The notes: a model not told the origin generated them from the letters alone. Counted from the first letter of the stretch, positions 27,707-37,496 are shown. The stretch: DNA of 64,000 nucleotides from Halopseudomonas pelagia CL-AP6 (GCF_000410875.1 NZ_AROI01000015.1:1-64000), one strand, 5' to 3'. Numbers and translations: made by a program.

Positions 27707-29615
27707 GGTCGCGGTAGGGACGGCAGTTACCTGCCGCCCCCCGCACAGATCCGTACGTGCGGAACTACCGCATACGGCTCCTGCCTCGGGTATGTGACGC
27801 GAAGCGGTCCTCAGGGTACGGATGTGCATTTCTGGGTTTAGGTATGTAGAGGTCGGCGAGGCGACCGTAGCGTGACCATTGGAGCCTATTGCGCTGACTG
27901 CGTCGTATGAGGGCTTGCCGCCATAGACGGCAAACCGCCGAACGAAAACCGCCAAGACGTATCAGGTTCCCCGGCACCGCGTGGTAGTTGAAGTAGCCCC
28001 TGACCACCTGGGTAAGCCACTGACCCACGACGTGAACAGACTCGTGGCGTCGGCGTTTCAGCTCATCCCGAATAGCCAGCAGCGTCGCACGCATTCGTTT
28101 CTTGACCGTCAGTCGCAGTATTTGAAAACCACCGCTTCTGTTGGTACTGCAACAGTGTGTAAAGCCCAGGAAGTCACGTCTCCGGTTTGCCTAAACCTCG
28201 TTTCCTACGATTTCTCGCAGCAAAACGACCAAACTCAATCAGTCGTGTTTTCGAGGCATTGAGGGACAATCCGAACCTGGCCAACCGCTCCTGCAACTGC
28301 ACCAGAAACTGCTGAGCCTGCCATTGCGTCCTGAAACCCACCACGCTGTCGTCCGCGTAACGCACGACAATCACATCGCCACGGGCATGCCGCTGGCGCC
28401 ACTGCCTTGCCCATAGATCCAGCACGTAGTGAAGATAGATATTCGCCAGCAACGGCGATATCACTGCACCTTGGGGAGTCCCCTTGGTCGCAGCCACCCT
28501 ACGTCCATCCTCCATTACACCCGCTTGGAGCCACTTGCAGATAAGTCCGAGCATGCGCCGGTCTGCAATCCGGTGTCCCAGAAACATCAGCATCCATTCA
28601 TGGTCGATCTCATCAAAGAACGACGTGATATCCGCATCCAATATCCAGTTTACCTTCTGACCCTTCAGCGCGACCGTCAACGCATCCAGCGCATCGTGCT
28701 GGCTGCGTCCCGGTCGAAACCCATACGAGAATCCCAGGAAGTCCTCTTCATAGATCGCATTCAGAACGGTAACAACCGCCTGCTGTACGATCTTGTCCTC
28801 CAAAGAGGTAATGCCCAACGGGCGCTGCCTGCCATCGGCTTTGGGAATGTAGACCCGCCGCGATGGTATTGCCCGATAGGCTCCGCTGTGGAGCTTTGCG
28901 TGCAAATCGGTTACCCGCTGGAGAAGACCTTCCTCATATTCTCGCCACGACATGCCGTCCACGCCCACCGCAGCATCGCGGCGCAGGGCATAAAAGCTCT
29001 GCGCCAATAACTGCGGTGTGATGTGGTGCAGCAACGCCGTGAACTGCATGCCCTTCTTCCTTCGGGCTGCTTCACGTACACCTTCAAGTCCCATCGACGC
29101 GCAGTTGATCCGGCTCAGTGTCCGGGGCGCGGGAGGCCTGTCGGTGCTTCCCTTGGCTACGTCCCTTTCCTCCACTATCTCCGCAGGGCCAGGCCCTTTG
29201 TTCGATGGCTTCTCAGGTACTACGGACGTATCCGACTTCTCAGCGACGTGAACAGCAGGGTTATGGCTTTTGGCCTTTCCTGCTCCGCCCGGCGCTTGCG
29301 CACCGGGCACCGCTGAGATCTCCCAGTTTCTGTGCGAAGGACTTCCCGACGTGCACAGGGTCTCCGACCGCGCGGGATCAGAGCATGACTGGCGTAAAAC
29401 GCCATGCTCCGTGTTGCCTTCTGCTTCGCTTAACAGCATCGGCATCCCGAACTTGTGATTACGCGGCTCAATGGCTGGCCCATCGGTTTCCCCTGTCAAC
29501 GCTTCACCCTGCACCTCGCGGTGCAACATGCATGACTCGGGGTCTGGTTGATTCGCCATTTCTTACCAGTATCGAACTTTCATCGACTATCCTCCGCCAG
29601 CTTTAACTGGCGCAC
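27707..29615 (-). mobile_element. Group II intron, near complete, RT frameshifted
   Basis: The intron runs on the minus strand from a GTGCGCC-type 5' end (29615) to a 3' end near 27707. It includes domain V (GAGCCGTATGCGGTAGTTCC, about 27740-27777). The last 142 bp are repeated inverted at 220-361. The 5' end abuts exactly the terminal repeat of the IS66 element at 29616. Confidence 0.75.
27765..29559 (-). pseudogene. Group II intron reverse transcriptase/maturase, frameshifted
   Basis: The first frame (28174-29559) carries the RT blocks: RRVYIPKADGRQRPLGI, YGFRPGRSQHDALDAL, DADITSFFDEIDHEW, TPQGAVISPLLANIYLHY, and the catalytic VVRYADDSVVGF. It ends early at KPET. The next frame resumes with DFLGFTH and the maturase domain (VVRGYFNYHAVPGN), ending at 27765. 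A loss of two bases at about 28175 explains the break. The long N-terminal extension before residue ~150 is probably intron domain sequence translated by chance; translation may start further in. The enzyme should be inactive. Confidence 0.8.
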
Positions 29616-29660
29616 TAAGCGTCCGGCCAACACACCTACCTGACAGCGTCGTCTAAGGCG

Positions 29661-29692
29661 ATGGTGTCCACCTGATTTTAAGTGGACACCAT
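29661..29692 (+). terminator. Hairpin with T-run near the left end of the IS66 element
   Basis: A perfect 11-bp stem, ATGGTGTCCAC / GTGGACACCAT, has a 10-nt loop and is followed by TTTT. It lies upstream of tnpA and would block transcription entering the transposition genes from outside. Confidence 0.6.
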
Positions 29693-29717
29693 TTTTAGCC
29701 TTTTTAAGAGGACGCTC

Positions 29718-30050
29718 ATGCAACAAGAACGCCGCAGCTATTCCAAGTCCTTCAAGGCCCAGGTCATTGCCGAGTGCGCACAGTCTGACACCTCGATTGC
29801 GAGTGTCGCACTGAGCCACAACCTCAACGCCAACCTTGTTCATAAATGGATCCGGCTGCATGCGCAGAAAACCATGGCCCTCCAAACCGCCTTCATTCCG
29901 GTCAAGGCATCAACTCCGTCGCCGATCCCTCAGGCCATGCCTGCCACGATACGAATCGAAGTGCCTCATTTAAAAGGAGTGGTCGTTGTGAGTTGGCCTA
30001 CAGAAAATGCAGCAGCGTGTTCCGCGTTCCTGCGAGACCTGCTGCGATGA
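29718..30050 (+). CDS. tnpA: IS66-family accessory protein TnpA
   Basis: The 110-aa protein starts MQQERRSYSKSFKAQVIAEC and has the helix-turn-helix typical of IS66 TnpA (VALSHNLNANLVHKWIR). GAGGA precedes the ATG. It overlaps tnpB by 4 bp. Confidence 0.88.
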   Translation: MQQERRSYSKSFKAQVIAECAQSDTSIASVALSHNLNANLVHKWIRLHAQKTMALQTAFIPVKASTPSPIPQAMPATIRIEVPHLKGVVVVSWPTENAAACSAFLRDLLR

Positions 30051-30382
30051 TCCGCATCGACTCCATCTGGCTCGCCACAGAGCCCTTGGACATGCGCGCC
30101 GGCACTGAAACCGCGTTGGCGCGAGTGGTGGCGGTGTTCGGTGCGGCGAAGCCGCACTGCGCTTACCTGTTTGCCAATCGCCGCGCCACGCGCATGAAAG
30201 TGCTGGTGCACGACGGGTTTGGCATCTGGTTGGCGGCGCGCCGGTTAAACCAAGGCAAGTTTCACTGGCCAGGCATTCGCCATGGTTGCGAGATAGCGTT
30301 GGATGCCGAGCAACTTCAGGCCTTGGTGCTTGGACTGCCCTGGCAGCGCGTCGGGGCTAGCGGTGCGATCACCCTGCTTTAA
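30047..30382 (+). CDS. tnpB: IS66-family accessory protein TnpB
   Basis: The 111-aa protein has the IS66 Orf2 signature: LDMRAGTETALARVV, HCAYLFANRRATRMKVLVHD, GFGIWLAARRLNQGKFHWP. It is needed with TnpA and TnpC for IS66 transposition in better-studied members. Confidence 0.92.
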   Translation: MIRIDSIWLATEPLDMRAGTETALARVVAVFGAAKPHCAYLFANRRATRMKVLVHDGFGIWLAARRLNQGKFHWPGIRHGCEIALDAEQLQALVLGLPWQRVGASGAITLL

Positions 30383-30444
30383 AAGGCTGTCATTTGCTTC
30401 TTGGCTTACTGCTATAAGCGGCCTGCCTTGGTAAAATCCACGGC

Positions 30445-31971
30445 ATGATTTCCTCGCCCAACCTCGACCAAATGCCCCCTGACCAACTGCGTGCTTTGGC
30501 TGCGCAGCTGTTGTTGCAGGTCGACACGATGGGCAAGAAGATCCACCGCGATCAAACAGTCATCGAGCAGCTCAGTCACGAAATCGCACTGCTTAAACGG
30601 CACAAGTTCGCCAAGCGCAGCGAGCAACTGAGCCCTGACCAGGGCAGTCTGCTCGACGACCTGCTCGACACCGACATCGCGGCCATCGAGACTGAGCTCA
30701 AAGCGCTAAATCCAGCCGTTGCTTCGACCGAACCACGTCAACAGCCCAAGCGTACAGCGTTACCGGCGCAGTTCCCGCGCACCGTGATTCGTCACGAACC
30801 GGAAAACACCCAGTGCGCGTGTGGCTGCCAGCTTCAGCGCATCGGCGAAGACGTCAGCGAGAAGCTCGATTACACGCCAGGCGTATTCACCGTCGAGCAA
30901 CATGTCCGTGGAAAATGGGTCTGCCGCGAGTGCGAAACGCTGATCCAGGCACCGGTGCCGGCGCAAGTGATCGACAAAGGCATCCCGACTGCGGGCCTGC
31001 TGGCTCACGTGATGGTGGCCAAGTTTGCTGACCATTTGCCGCTGTATCGGCAAGAGAAAATCTTCGGCCGCGCCGGCCTGGCAATCGCTCGCTCAACGCT
31101 GGCGCAGTGGGTCGGCCAAACCGGCGTGCAGCTCCAGTCCTTGGTCGATGCGCTGCGCGAAACGATACTGGCCCAAGCCGTGATTCACGCCGACGAAACG
31201 CCGGTGCAGATGCTCGCGCCGGGCGAGAAGAAAACCCACCGTGCCTACGTCTGGGCCTACTGCACTACGCCGTTCGTGGCCCTCAAAGCCGTGGTTTACG
31301 ACTTCAGCCCGAGCCGTGCAGGTGAGCATGCGCGCAACTTCCTTGGCCCGTGGAATGGCAAGCTGGTTTGCGACGACTTCGCCGGCTACAAGGCAAGTTT
31401 CCAGCAAGGCATCACCGAAATTGGCTGCATGGCCCATGCCCGCCGCAAGTTCTTCGATCTACATGCGACGAACAAAAGCCAACTGGCCGAACAGGCGCTG
31501 CACTCGATTGGCGGGTTGTACGAAATCGAACGGCAAGCGCGGGACATGAGCGACGAAGATCGCTGGCGAATACGCCAGGAAAAGGCGGCCCCCCTTCTCG
31601 ACGCACTGCACACCTGGATGCTCGCCCAGCGCGATCTTGTGCCCGAAGGATCGGCTATCGCCAAAGCACTGGATTACAGCCTCAAGCGCTGGGCTGCACT
31701 GGCTCGCTATGTCGATGATGGTGCTGTGCCCATAGATAACAACCCGGTCGAAAATCAGATCCGGCCGTGGGCTCTTGGGCGCTCGAACTGGTTATTCGCC
31801 GGCTCGCTGCGCAGTGGCAAACGGGCAGCGGCGATCATGAGTTTGATCCAGTCAGCGCGCATGAATGGGCATGATCCATATGCCTATCTCAAAGATGTGC
31901 TGACGCGCCTGCCGACGCATCGGGCAAGTGAGATTGATCAACTGCTGCCGCATCGGTGGGTGCCAGCCTAA
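30445..31971 (+). CDS. tnpC: IS66-family transposase TnpC
   Basis: The 508-aa transposase has an N-terminal leucine-zipper-like region (residues 10-55) and a zinc-finger block (CACGCQLQRIGEDVSEKLDY...CRECE). The DDE core includes VIHADETPVQML, LVCDDFAGYKASF and NNPVENQIRPWALGRSNWLF. It looks intact. Confidence 0.93.
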   Translation: MISSPNLDQMPPDQLRALAAQLLLQVDTMGKKIHRDQTVIEQLSHEIALLKRHKFAKRSEQLSPDQGSLLDDLLDTDIAAIETELKALNPAVASTEPRQQPKRTALPAQFPRTVIRHEPENTQCACGCQLQRIGEDVSEKLDYTPGVFTVEQHVRGKWVCRECETLIQAPVPAQVIDKGIPTAGLLAHVMVAKFADHLPLYRQEKIFGRAGLAIARSTLAQWVGQTGVQLQSLVDALRETILAQAVIHADETPVQMLAPGEKKTHRAYVWAYCTTPFVALKAVVYDFSPSRAGEHARNFLGPWNGKLVCDDFAGYKASFQQGITEIGCMAHARRKFFDLHATNKSQLAEQALHSIGGLYEIERQARDMSDEDRWRIRQEKAAPLLDALHTWMLAQRDLVPEGSAIAKALDYSLKRWAALARYVDDGAVPIDNNPVENQIRPWALGRSNWLFAGSLRSGKRAAAIMSLIQSARMNGHDPYAYLKDVLTRLPTHRASEIDQLLPHRWVPA

Positions 31972-32001
31972 CTTACGCAAGGTGAGTTGGGCGGACGCTT
32001 A

Positions 32002-32173
32002 CCGCTATACAAGCTGCGCAAGCAGACGGTCGAGCCGGTCTTCGGAATCATCAAGCGGGTGATGGGTTGGCGGCAGATGAGCATGCGCGGACTGGCCAAG
32101 GCCCAATGTGAATGGAGCTTGGTGACCATGGCCTAGAACATCAAGCGCCTGCATGTGCTGCGTGCAGCGTAAA
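32002..32173 (+). pseudogene. IS1182-family transposase, C-terminal remnant
   Basis: The frame PLYKLRKQTVEPVFGIIKRV...MRGLAKAQCEWSLVTMA is the typical C-terminus of this transposase group. It is interrupted by a TAG where tryptophan is usual (MAWN), then ends NIKRLHVLRAA. The rest is missing to the left of the IS66 end. Confidence 0.75.
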
Positions 32174-32289
32174 GGTAGAAAAGTACGCCCCGAGGCCGTT
32201 CAAACAGCTGCTCAGGCGTGCTGATTCGTCCCCCGGGGCCGCGACCCAACTCAGATGCCTGAAAGGCACGGCGACGCGTCAAAAAGCAC

Positions 32290-32700
32290 CTTGATCCCGC
32301 CGCGGGGGCAAGCCCGACAGGCTCCTAGGCCGGAGACAAAAGCCACGCTGTCTGTCCAGCTGAAGCATTCGGCCACCGCGCGCAGGAATGGCACGCAGGT
32401 AATCGACGCGCAGGTCTATGGTGGCATAGAGCGGAGCGCGGAGAAAATGGCCAGTCCGCACGTCGTGTCGAGCAGGGTCACCAGCGGCCCCGGTGCAACG
32501 CTCTATGGCCGTCGGCAAGAGTTTCGGAAACGGCATCGTCATCTCCGCCCTGGCGTCAGCCACCGCCACCACGTCGATACCGAAGGCGTTGAACAGCAGA
32601 TGCTGGCAGCCGAAAAATGCTTTGGCCATGGCAGTTTGGCCCAGCTCCGGCTTCATATGCGATATGCCTACTCCTCTATGTGTACTGCAACTGCGTTCAC
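32290..32700 (-). pseudogene. Hotdog-fold (PaaI-type) thioesterase, frameshifted remnant
   Basis: On the minus strand one frame gives FGIDVVAVADARAEMTMPF (about 32530-32590). A second gives GPLVTLLDTTCGLAIFSALR (about 32425-32490). The first frame then resumes with ATIDLRVDYLRAIPA (about 32382-32428). In order, these are the core strands and helix of small acyl-CoA thioesterases. At least two frame changes and a deletion separate them, so the gene is dead. It directly follows the BtrH-like gene on the same strand. Confidence 0.6.
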
Positions 32701-33696
32701 TCAATATGTCAGAACAGCGTCGACATAGCGACGCTCCGCCACCCGTAAGGCTTGCAGGGCATCAGCGAGTTGCTTTGTAGGGAAGCATTCGCTCTCGGAG
32801 CCTGCTTTCAGCACCAGCGCCAGCGCTGTCCAGCATATGGCACAACCTGTCATTAGTTCCGGCAGCTGCAACTCGCTGATGCGTGGATCAGCCGATGCGG
32901 CTTCCTCCAGAAATTCTGCGTACATCTTGCGAAAGCCACCGCCGCCCGTGCCGCGCCGCTCGATAACTTGATAAGCAAAACGCGTCGTCCAGCGCCAATC
33001 GCCCTCGCTCTCCCAGCGGCCAAGATCGGCCAGCCAGGTATCGAGCGCGGCCAAGCCGGTATTGTGTCCGCCCTCCAGCAGCAAACGCGCGTTATGGCGT
33101 ATAGCTGCCGCCACCCGCTCGACCGAAAGCCGGGCATCAATGGCGGGAGGCGCGAACAAGTTGCCAGCATGAAGAAAGGGAGGCAGTTCCGCGAAGCGTG
33201 CACGCGCTAGGGCGGCACGTGCCACCGGGATGGGCGCTGGGCGCTCAGTATCCGTCACCAGAATGCAACCATCCGTCGGTTGGCGCTGCCAGGCCACGAT
33301 GGCATGGCCGGGAAAATGCGTGCGGCTGGCAAAGTACGGCAGGTGAAAAATATCGGTCAGCAGCAGGGCCGGGCACCCCTGGTCGAGCAGGCCATCTAGC
33401 GCCTGCGCGCCCTCCTCGACCGAGCCGTAACTTGTCCAGGCGAACGGTACGTCAAGCGCCTGAAATACCCGCTCCTCGTATCCCAGCGAGCGTACATGGA
33501 CCAGAAAGGGTGTCGGCGTACCGGGCAGCGTCAGGTACGTGATGCCTAGCCCCGAGCCTAGCCCAAAACACATGGCCTCGGTCAGTGTCGTGCCATGGAA
33601 CTCGAGCAAGTCCCGGATAGCCGAACTCCCGCAATGGCGGCCGGGCCGATGAGGAATGGCGAGGGCGGGGGCAATCTCTTCAGTGTGCGATGACAT
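32701..33696 (-). CDS. BtrH-N / DUF4872-like protein
   Basis: The 331-aa protein starts at the ATG at 33696 with AGAGAGGTAA upstream. Its N-terminal half resembles the BtrH N-terminal cysteine-peptidase-like or acyltransferase fold (RPGRHCGSSAIRDLL with a candidate catalytic cysteine, then THFPGHAIVAWQ with a histidine, then ILVTDTERP). The C-terminal part is helical, as in DUF4872. BtrH transfers an acyl-linked side chain in butirosin synthesis; for this homologue the substrate is unknown. It is the only intact gene among decayed thioesterase, SDR and GST neighbours. Confidence 0.6.
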   Translation of the reverse strand: MSSHTEEIAPALAIPHRPGRHCGSSAIRDLLEFHGTTLTEAMCFGLGSGLGITYLTLPGTPTPFLVHVRSLGYEERVFQALDVPFAWTSYGSVEEGAQALDGLLDQGCPALLLTDIFHLPYFASRTHFPGHAIVAWQRQPTDGCILVTDTERPAPIPVARAALARARFAELPPFLHAGNLFAPPAIDARLSVERVAAAIRHNARLLLEGGHNTGLAALDTWLADLGRWESEGDWRWTTRFAYQVIERRGTGGGGFRKMYAEFLEEAASADPRISELQLPELMTGCAICWTALALVLKAGSESECFPTKQLADALQALRVAERRYVDAVLTY

Positions 33697-33889
33697 TATC
33701 GATTTACCTCTCTTGAAGACCGATGAATGAATTTTGGCACATAACATTCCGTCACAATCTGCGTTGCTTTGAAGGGCTGGCCCGGTCAATTACCCAGAAC
33801 GTTTCAGGTACGGCCGGCGAGTTCAGCACTCGCGTCAGGCGGCCTGCGCCAGCACCCGGTCACCGAGCACAGTAGCCGAGGCCAGGTAC

Positions 33890-34080
33890 CGGGTCGATCA
33901 TTTTCACCAATCACAGGGATGCAACAGCGGTGGCCTGGCCGATTCCCCGAGGTGCGTCGGTGATGAATATAACCTTGCCCGACACGCTGCTTCTCAACGC
34001 CGAGGCAGGGCCGACCAAAAGCGAAGTCGGCAGCGAACGATTGACTCCGGCGTCAATGGCGAGTGCTTCTGGGATCCAAT
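33890..34080 (-). pseudogene. Short-chain dehydrogenase N-terminal remnant
   Basis: On the minus strand the frame reads SGKVIFITDAPRGIGQATAV, the nucleotide-binding start of an SDR (usually GKVxxITGAxxGIG; here the conserved G of TGA is D). A stop follows soon after. The surrounding 33700-34090 stretch has no other recognisable gene. Confidence 0.5.
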
Positions 34081-34090
34081 GGAGTCGAGG

Positions 34091-34620
34091 TCACGGATTC
34101 AGGCATACATTATCCTCACCCAAAACCTCTTGGCAGCGGGCGCTCAAGAGTTGCATTGCGACGTCAAACACGGCGGGGTCTTCCAGATATGCTATGGTTG
34201 CGCGAGCAACTTCCTTCTGCCTATTGCCCCATTCGGCGCATTGCCAGGTCTCCAGATCCGGACCAAGGCCCGGGGTCACGTGGTGGAAATAGGTGCCCAC
34301 CGGACTCATCAGGCCGTTTTCAGCCCGCAGACTCATCATCGCGATGCGTGCGCGTTCCTTCGGGGTTGCGCCCATCAGGGACGGACCGTCAAAAACGCTG
34401 TCGATATATTCCGTGATAGCGTTGCGCTGGGCGATGCAGGTGCCATCGTCAAGCTCCAGCAAGGGTACGGTGGCATCCGGATTCTTCGCCTTGAACGCGT
34501 CGGAACGGTGCTCGCTGCCCATCGACGGGGACGAATTCAACCTTATCCGTTGCGCCCTTCTCTGCCAAGGCGATGCGGACGCGAAACGGGTTCGTCTCGC
34601 GGGGCTGTAACAGCACCCGA
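34091..34620 (-). pseudogene. Glutathione S-transferase, frameshifted
   Basis: One minus-strand frame encodes NPFRVRIALAEKGATDKVEF, the start of a thioredoxin-like GST domain. The frame changes near 34520 and continues GSEHRSDAFKAKNPDATVPL and ECIAQRN-like contacts (CIAQRNAITEYI), then the helical domain to 34091. The product is split and probably non-functional. Confidence 0.65.
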
Positions 34621-34628
34621 TAACGCTG

Positions 34629-35996
34629 CTACGAATCAACATCCCTTACCTGCTGCTGCACCGTATGCTCCATTAGGTATCCAGATCCTTCTGTACCCTC
34701 GCCCAGCAACGGCACATCATCAATACGAATGGTCAGGTGCGTGCTGGCCGCCGCCACCTTGCCCTGCTCCAGCAGATCAAGCCGGTTGGCCCAGTCCTGC
34801 ATCATCCTTCGACGAGGCTCTACATATAGGGCGTGGTTGTAGGTCGCGCTGACTTTATTGGGATCAGCGTGCGAGAGTTGCGCATCCACCCAAATCTTGG
34901 GGTAGCCAATCTCGTTGAGCGCCGTGGAGAGCGTGCCACGAATGCCATGACCTGTGAGTAACCCCTCGTAGCCCATGCGCTTGAGCGCTGCATTCAGCGT
35001 GTTCTCGCTAATGCGCTTCTTTAGGTCGCCACGGTGGGCCAGCAGGTGGCGTTGGGCTGGTTTGACCAGCTCCAGCAGATAGCGAACGACCTCGATGGCC
35101 TGGACAGATAACGGCACGATGTAGGGCGGAATGTCCTGCGGTCGCTTTCCACGCTTGCGCATGCCGTCCTGCAGTTGCTTGACCACCTCGGGTGGAATGG
35201 TCCACAAGCCGCGTTCAAGATCGAACTGATCAGGGGTCGCCAAGCGCAGCTCGCCGGTGCGCACGCCGGTCAGCAGCAACAGACGAATCCCAAGTTGCGT
35301 GGTGATCGTGCCCCTATAACTGCGCAGCTTGCGCAGCAGCTCGGGCAACTGGTGCAAGCGCAGGAAGGGGTTATGAGCAACGGGGGGTTTGGGGGCTGCA
35401 ACCACGTCCAGATCGGACGCAGGGTTAGCCTCCAACCCTCCGACTTTTACCATGGCAAAGCGGAACAACTGCCTGAGCCAGGAACGCACCTTCTCCGCAG
35501 TTGTGAATGCCCCGCGCTGCTCGATCCTGGCGAGTACGTCCAGCAGATTGGGGCGGCGGATATCGAAGATGGTTACGGTGCCAAGGGCAGGCAACACATC
35601 CTTGTCGAAAATGCGCTGGATCTGCGAGAGCGTGCTCTGCCGCCCTTCCTTGAGGTCCAGCCTGCGGTGTGCAAGCCACTGCAGATAAACTGCCTTGAAG
35701 CTGTTTTCCGTCGCCAAGCGGACAGCGTGGAGCTTTTGCTTGCGGTCGATCTTGGGGTTTATACCTTTCGCGGCCAAGGCACGGGCCTCATCACGCAACG
35801 CACGCGCTTCCCGAAGGCTGACGGCCGGATAGGTGCCCAGGGACATCCGCTTCTGCCTGGCGGCCCAGTAGTACCTGAAGTGCCACGACTTGCCGCCCTT
35901 GGCGGATACCGCCAGCGAGAGGCCATCGAAATCACGGAGGGTATAGTCTTTGCCGGTCGGGCGGGCCTGCCGGACGGCGACATCTGTAAGTGCCAT
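34629..35996 (-). CDS. int: Tyrosine recombinase (P4-type island integrase)
   Basis: The enzyme starts MALTDVAVRQARPTGKDYTL at 35996 (455 aa; an ATG at 36014 adds six residues). It has the DUF4102 arm-binding domain (DFDGLSLAVSAKGGKSWHFR) and a core-binding domain. The catalytic R...HxxR...H...Y set appears in TGVRTGELRL, GHGIRGTLST, LSHADPNKVSATYNHA (tyrosine in ATYNHA). It points away from tRNA-Gly, 226 bp from its 3' end, the usual arrangement for islands integrated in tRNA genes. It looks intact. Confidence 0.92.
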   Translation of the reverse strand: MALTDVAVRQARPTGKDYTLRDFDGLSLAVSAKGGKSWHFRYYWAARQKRMSLGTYPAVSLREARALRDEARALAAKGINPKIDRKQKLHAVRLATENSFKAVYLQWLAHRRLDLKEGRQSTLSQIQRIFDKDVLPALGTVTIFDIRRPNLLDVLARIEQRGAFTTAEKVRSWLRQLFRFAMVKVGGLEANPASDLDVVAAPKPPVAHNPFLRLHQLPELLRKLRSYRGTITTQLGIRLLLLTGVRTGELRLATPDQFDLERGLWTIPPEVVKQLQDGMRKRGKRPQDIPPYIVPLSVQAIEVVRYLLELVKPAQRHLLAHRGDLKKRISENTLNAALKRMGYEGLLTGHGIRGTLSTALNEIGYPKIWVDAQLSHADPNKVSATYNHALYVEPRRRMMQDWANRLDLLEQGKVAAASTHLTIRIDDVPLLGEGTEGSGYLMEHTVQQQVRDVDS

Positions 35997-36157
35997 GAGC
36001 GAACTCCTGAACAAGAGTCAGGACCCGATACTTGCCTCGCCGACCGCACTCCTCCAGCAACAATCCGGAAACCACAGCCCCCGTAAAGGTGGACTCAAAA
36101 ATGGACTTAAACGCCCTGGCTGGGGGTAGATTCCGGTAGATGTTGCTGGAACGAAAT

Positions 36158-36179
36158 AAGGGCCGTAAGGCCCTTTTTT
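36158..36179 (+). terminator. Rho-independent terminator hairpin
   Basis: The stem AAGGGCC-GTAA-GGCCCTT is followed by TTTT on the plus strand. Read on the minus strand it could also end the tRNA transcript, with a weaker tail (TTATTTC). It lies between the integrase and tRNA-Gly. Confidence 0.7.
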
Positions 36180-36221
36180 CAATGACTTACAGACTTTGGT
36201 AGACGCCTGTAGATCATAATC

Positions 36222-36297
<76 letters not shown>

Positions 36298-36313
36298 AAA
36301 TCTGACGCCGAAG

Positions 36314-36389
36314 TGGCGTCCCCTAGGGGACTCGAACCCCTGTTACCGCCGTGAAAGGGCGGTGTCCTAGGCCACTAGACGAAGGGGAC
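36314..36389 (-). tRNA. tRNA-Glu (anticodon TTC)
   Basis: On the minus strand the sequence starts GTCCCCTTCGTCTAGTGGCC, has the anticodon arm CCGCCCTTTCACGGCGG, the T loop GTTCGAGTC, and ends with encoded CCA. It is 76 nt long. Confidence 0.96.
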
Positions 36390-36676
36390 ACAGTTCCGGA
36401 CTTCACAGTGCCAGGTATTAGCCTGGCTACTTGCTGCTGCTTGGCGGTTGCCTTGTTCGCTGCAAGTGGCGCGCATTTTATGCATGCACCGTAGTAGCGT
36501 CAAGCCCCAAGTCGATCTTTTTTCAGGTATTTCCACCAAACCAGCCTGACATGGCGCCAACAGCAACATGAGTAGCGCGGTTAGTGGGAACGGCCTTTTG
36601 CGATGAAACCTTTCTTAACGGCCCTGATTGTGGCATAAAGTTCAGCGATAGCTCCTGGAAAAAAGAGAGATATTCC

Positions 36677-37447
36677 GTGTCCCCCTTACTCATCGGTATC
36701 CTGGTCGCAGGCGGCGTTCTTATTCTGCTCAGCATTGGTTTCATCAACCACAGTCTGGAGCAAACCAAGCTTGAGCGTGCACGGCTCACTGCTGAGCTGA
36801 ATGCACGGCTGAACATTTGCCAGACTACCGGCAGTCAATTGCCTGGTCAGTTCATGAGCCCCGAGCTGAAAAAAATCCTGATCAGCTATGAAGCGCATTT
36901 GCTCGGGAAGCTGCTACGCGTAGACCGCAAAAACCAACGGGCACAACAGCAACTCGATGCCAGTCGGAATTTACTCGCGCAAACAGATATCCCGGTCGAC
37001 AACGCTCCGCTGAAAATTGATAACCCGGTCGCGGCCAAGGAAGTACGCTCGCAGCTGGAAAACCTGCAGCATCTGCTGACCCAAGCGCACCACGACGGAG
37101 TACTCGACAAGGCGAGCCTGCAGCAATGGTCGGTGCAGATTCGCCAGCAACTGATCGCCCTCGCATTAGACATGTTCCAGATCATCGCCGAACAAGCCAT
37201 GCGGGAAAACAAGCCGCGCGTCGCCAAACTGCAATATGAGCGCGCAATCACTTACCTGAACAATCTCAAAAGCCCCGCGTACACTCAAGAGCTTGAGCGC
37301 TACAAGCATTTAATGAAGATGGCCGAGATAGCCACCATTCGTGCCGAACAGGCCAACACTGGCGACTCCAGTGAGTTGACTGCCGGCTTGCAGGAATTGG
37401 AGCAAAGCGACGCGTCCTGGAAGAAAAAAGCGGTCTACGACGACTGA
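36677..37447 (+). CDS. Membrane-anchored hypothetical protein
   Basis: I chose the GTG at 36677, preceded by AGAGAG, because it places a membrane anchor (LLIGILVAGGVLILLSIGF) at the N-terminus; the frame itself opens at 36584. The 256-aa protein continues as a mostly helical cytoplasmic or periplasmic domain with coiled-coil stretches. Similar proteins lie next to these tRNAs and the GST gene in other Pseudomonas. The function is unknown. Confidence 0.75.
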   Translation: MSPLLIGILVAGGVLILLSIGFINHSLEQTKLERARLTAELNARLNICQTTGSQLPGQFMSPELKKILISYEAHLLGKLLRVDRKNQRAQQQLDASRNLLAQTDIPVDNAPLKIDNPVAAKEVRSQLENLQHLLTQAHHDGVLDKASLQQWSVQIRQQLIALALDMFQIIAEQAMRENKPRVAKLQYERAITYLNNLKSPAYTQELERYKHLMKMAEIATIRAEQANTGDSSELTAGLQELEQSDASWKKKAVYDD

Positions 37448-37496
37448 TTCCTCGTCTGCACCGCATCCTACCCAACCTCAGCCAACGGATTCCTGC

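Larger units (their letters stand above)
29616..32001 (+). mobile_element. IS66-family insertion sequence
   Basis: The 2386-bp element is bounded by TAAGCGTCCGGCCAAC at 29616 and its inverted copy with one mismatch ending at 32001. It contains the three genes tnpA, tnpB and tnpC in normal order. I see no 8-bp target duplication, so one flank has probably been rearranged. The left end touches the group II intron 5' end, and the right end touches an IS1182 transposase tail. Confidence 0.82.

Noticed and set aside
29118..29606. Plus-strand frames across the group II intron 5' region
   Set aside because: This is antisense to intron and RT sequence, with no protein-like features.
32255..32728. 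Plus-strand 157-aa open frame
   Set aside because: It lies opposite a recognisable decayed thioesterase and has no motif or ribosome site.
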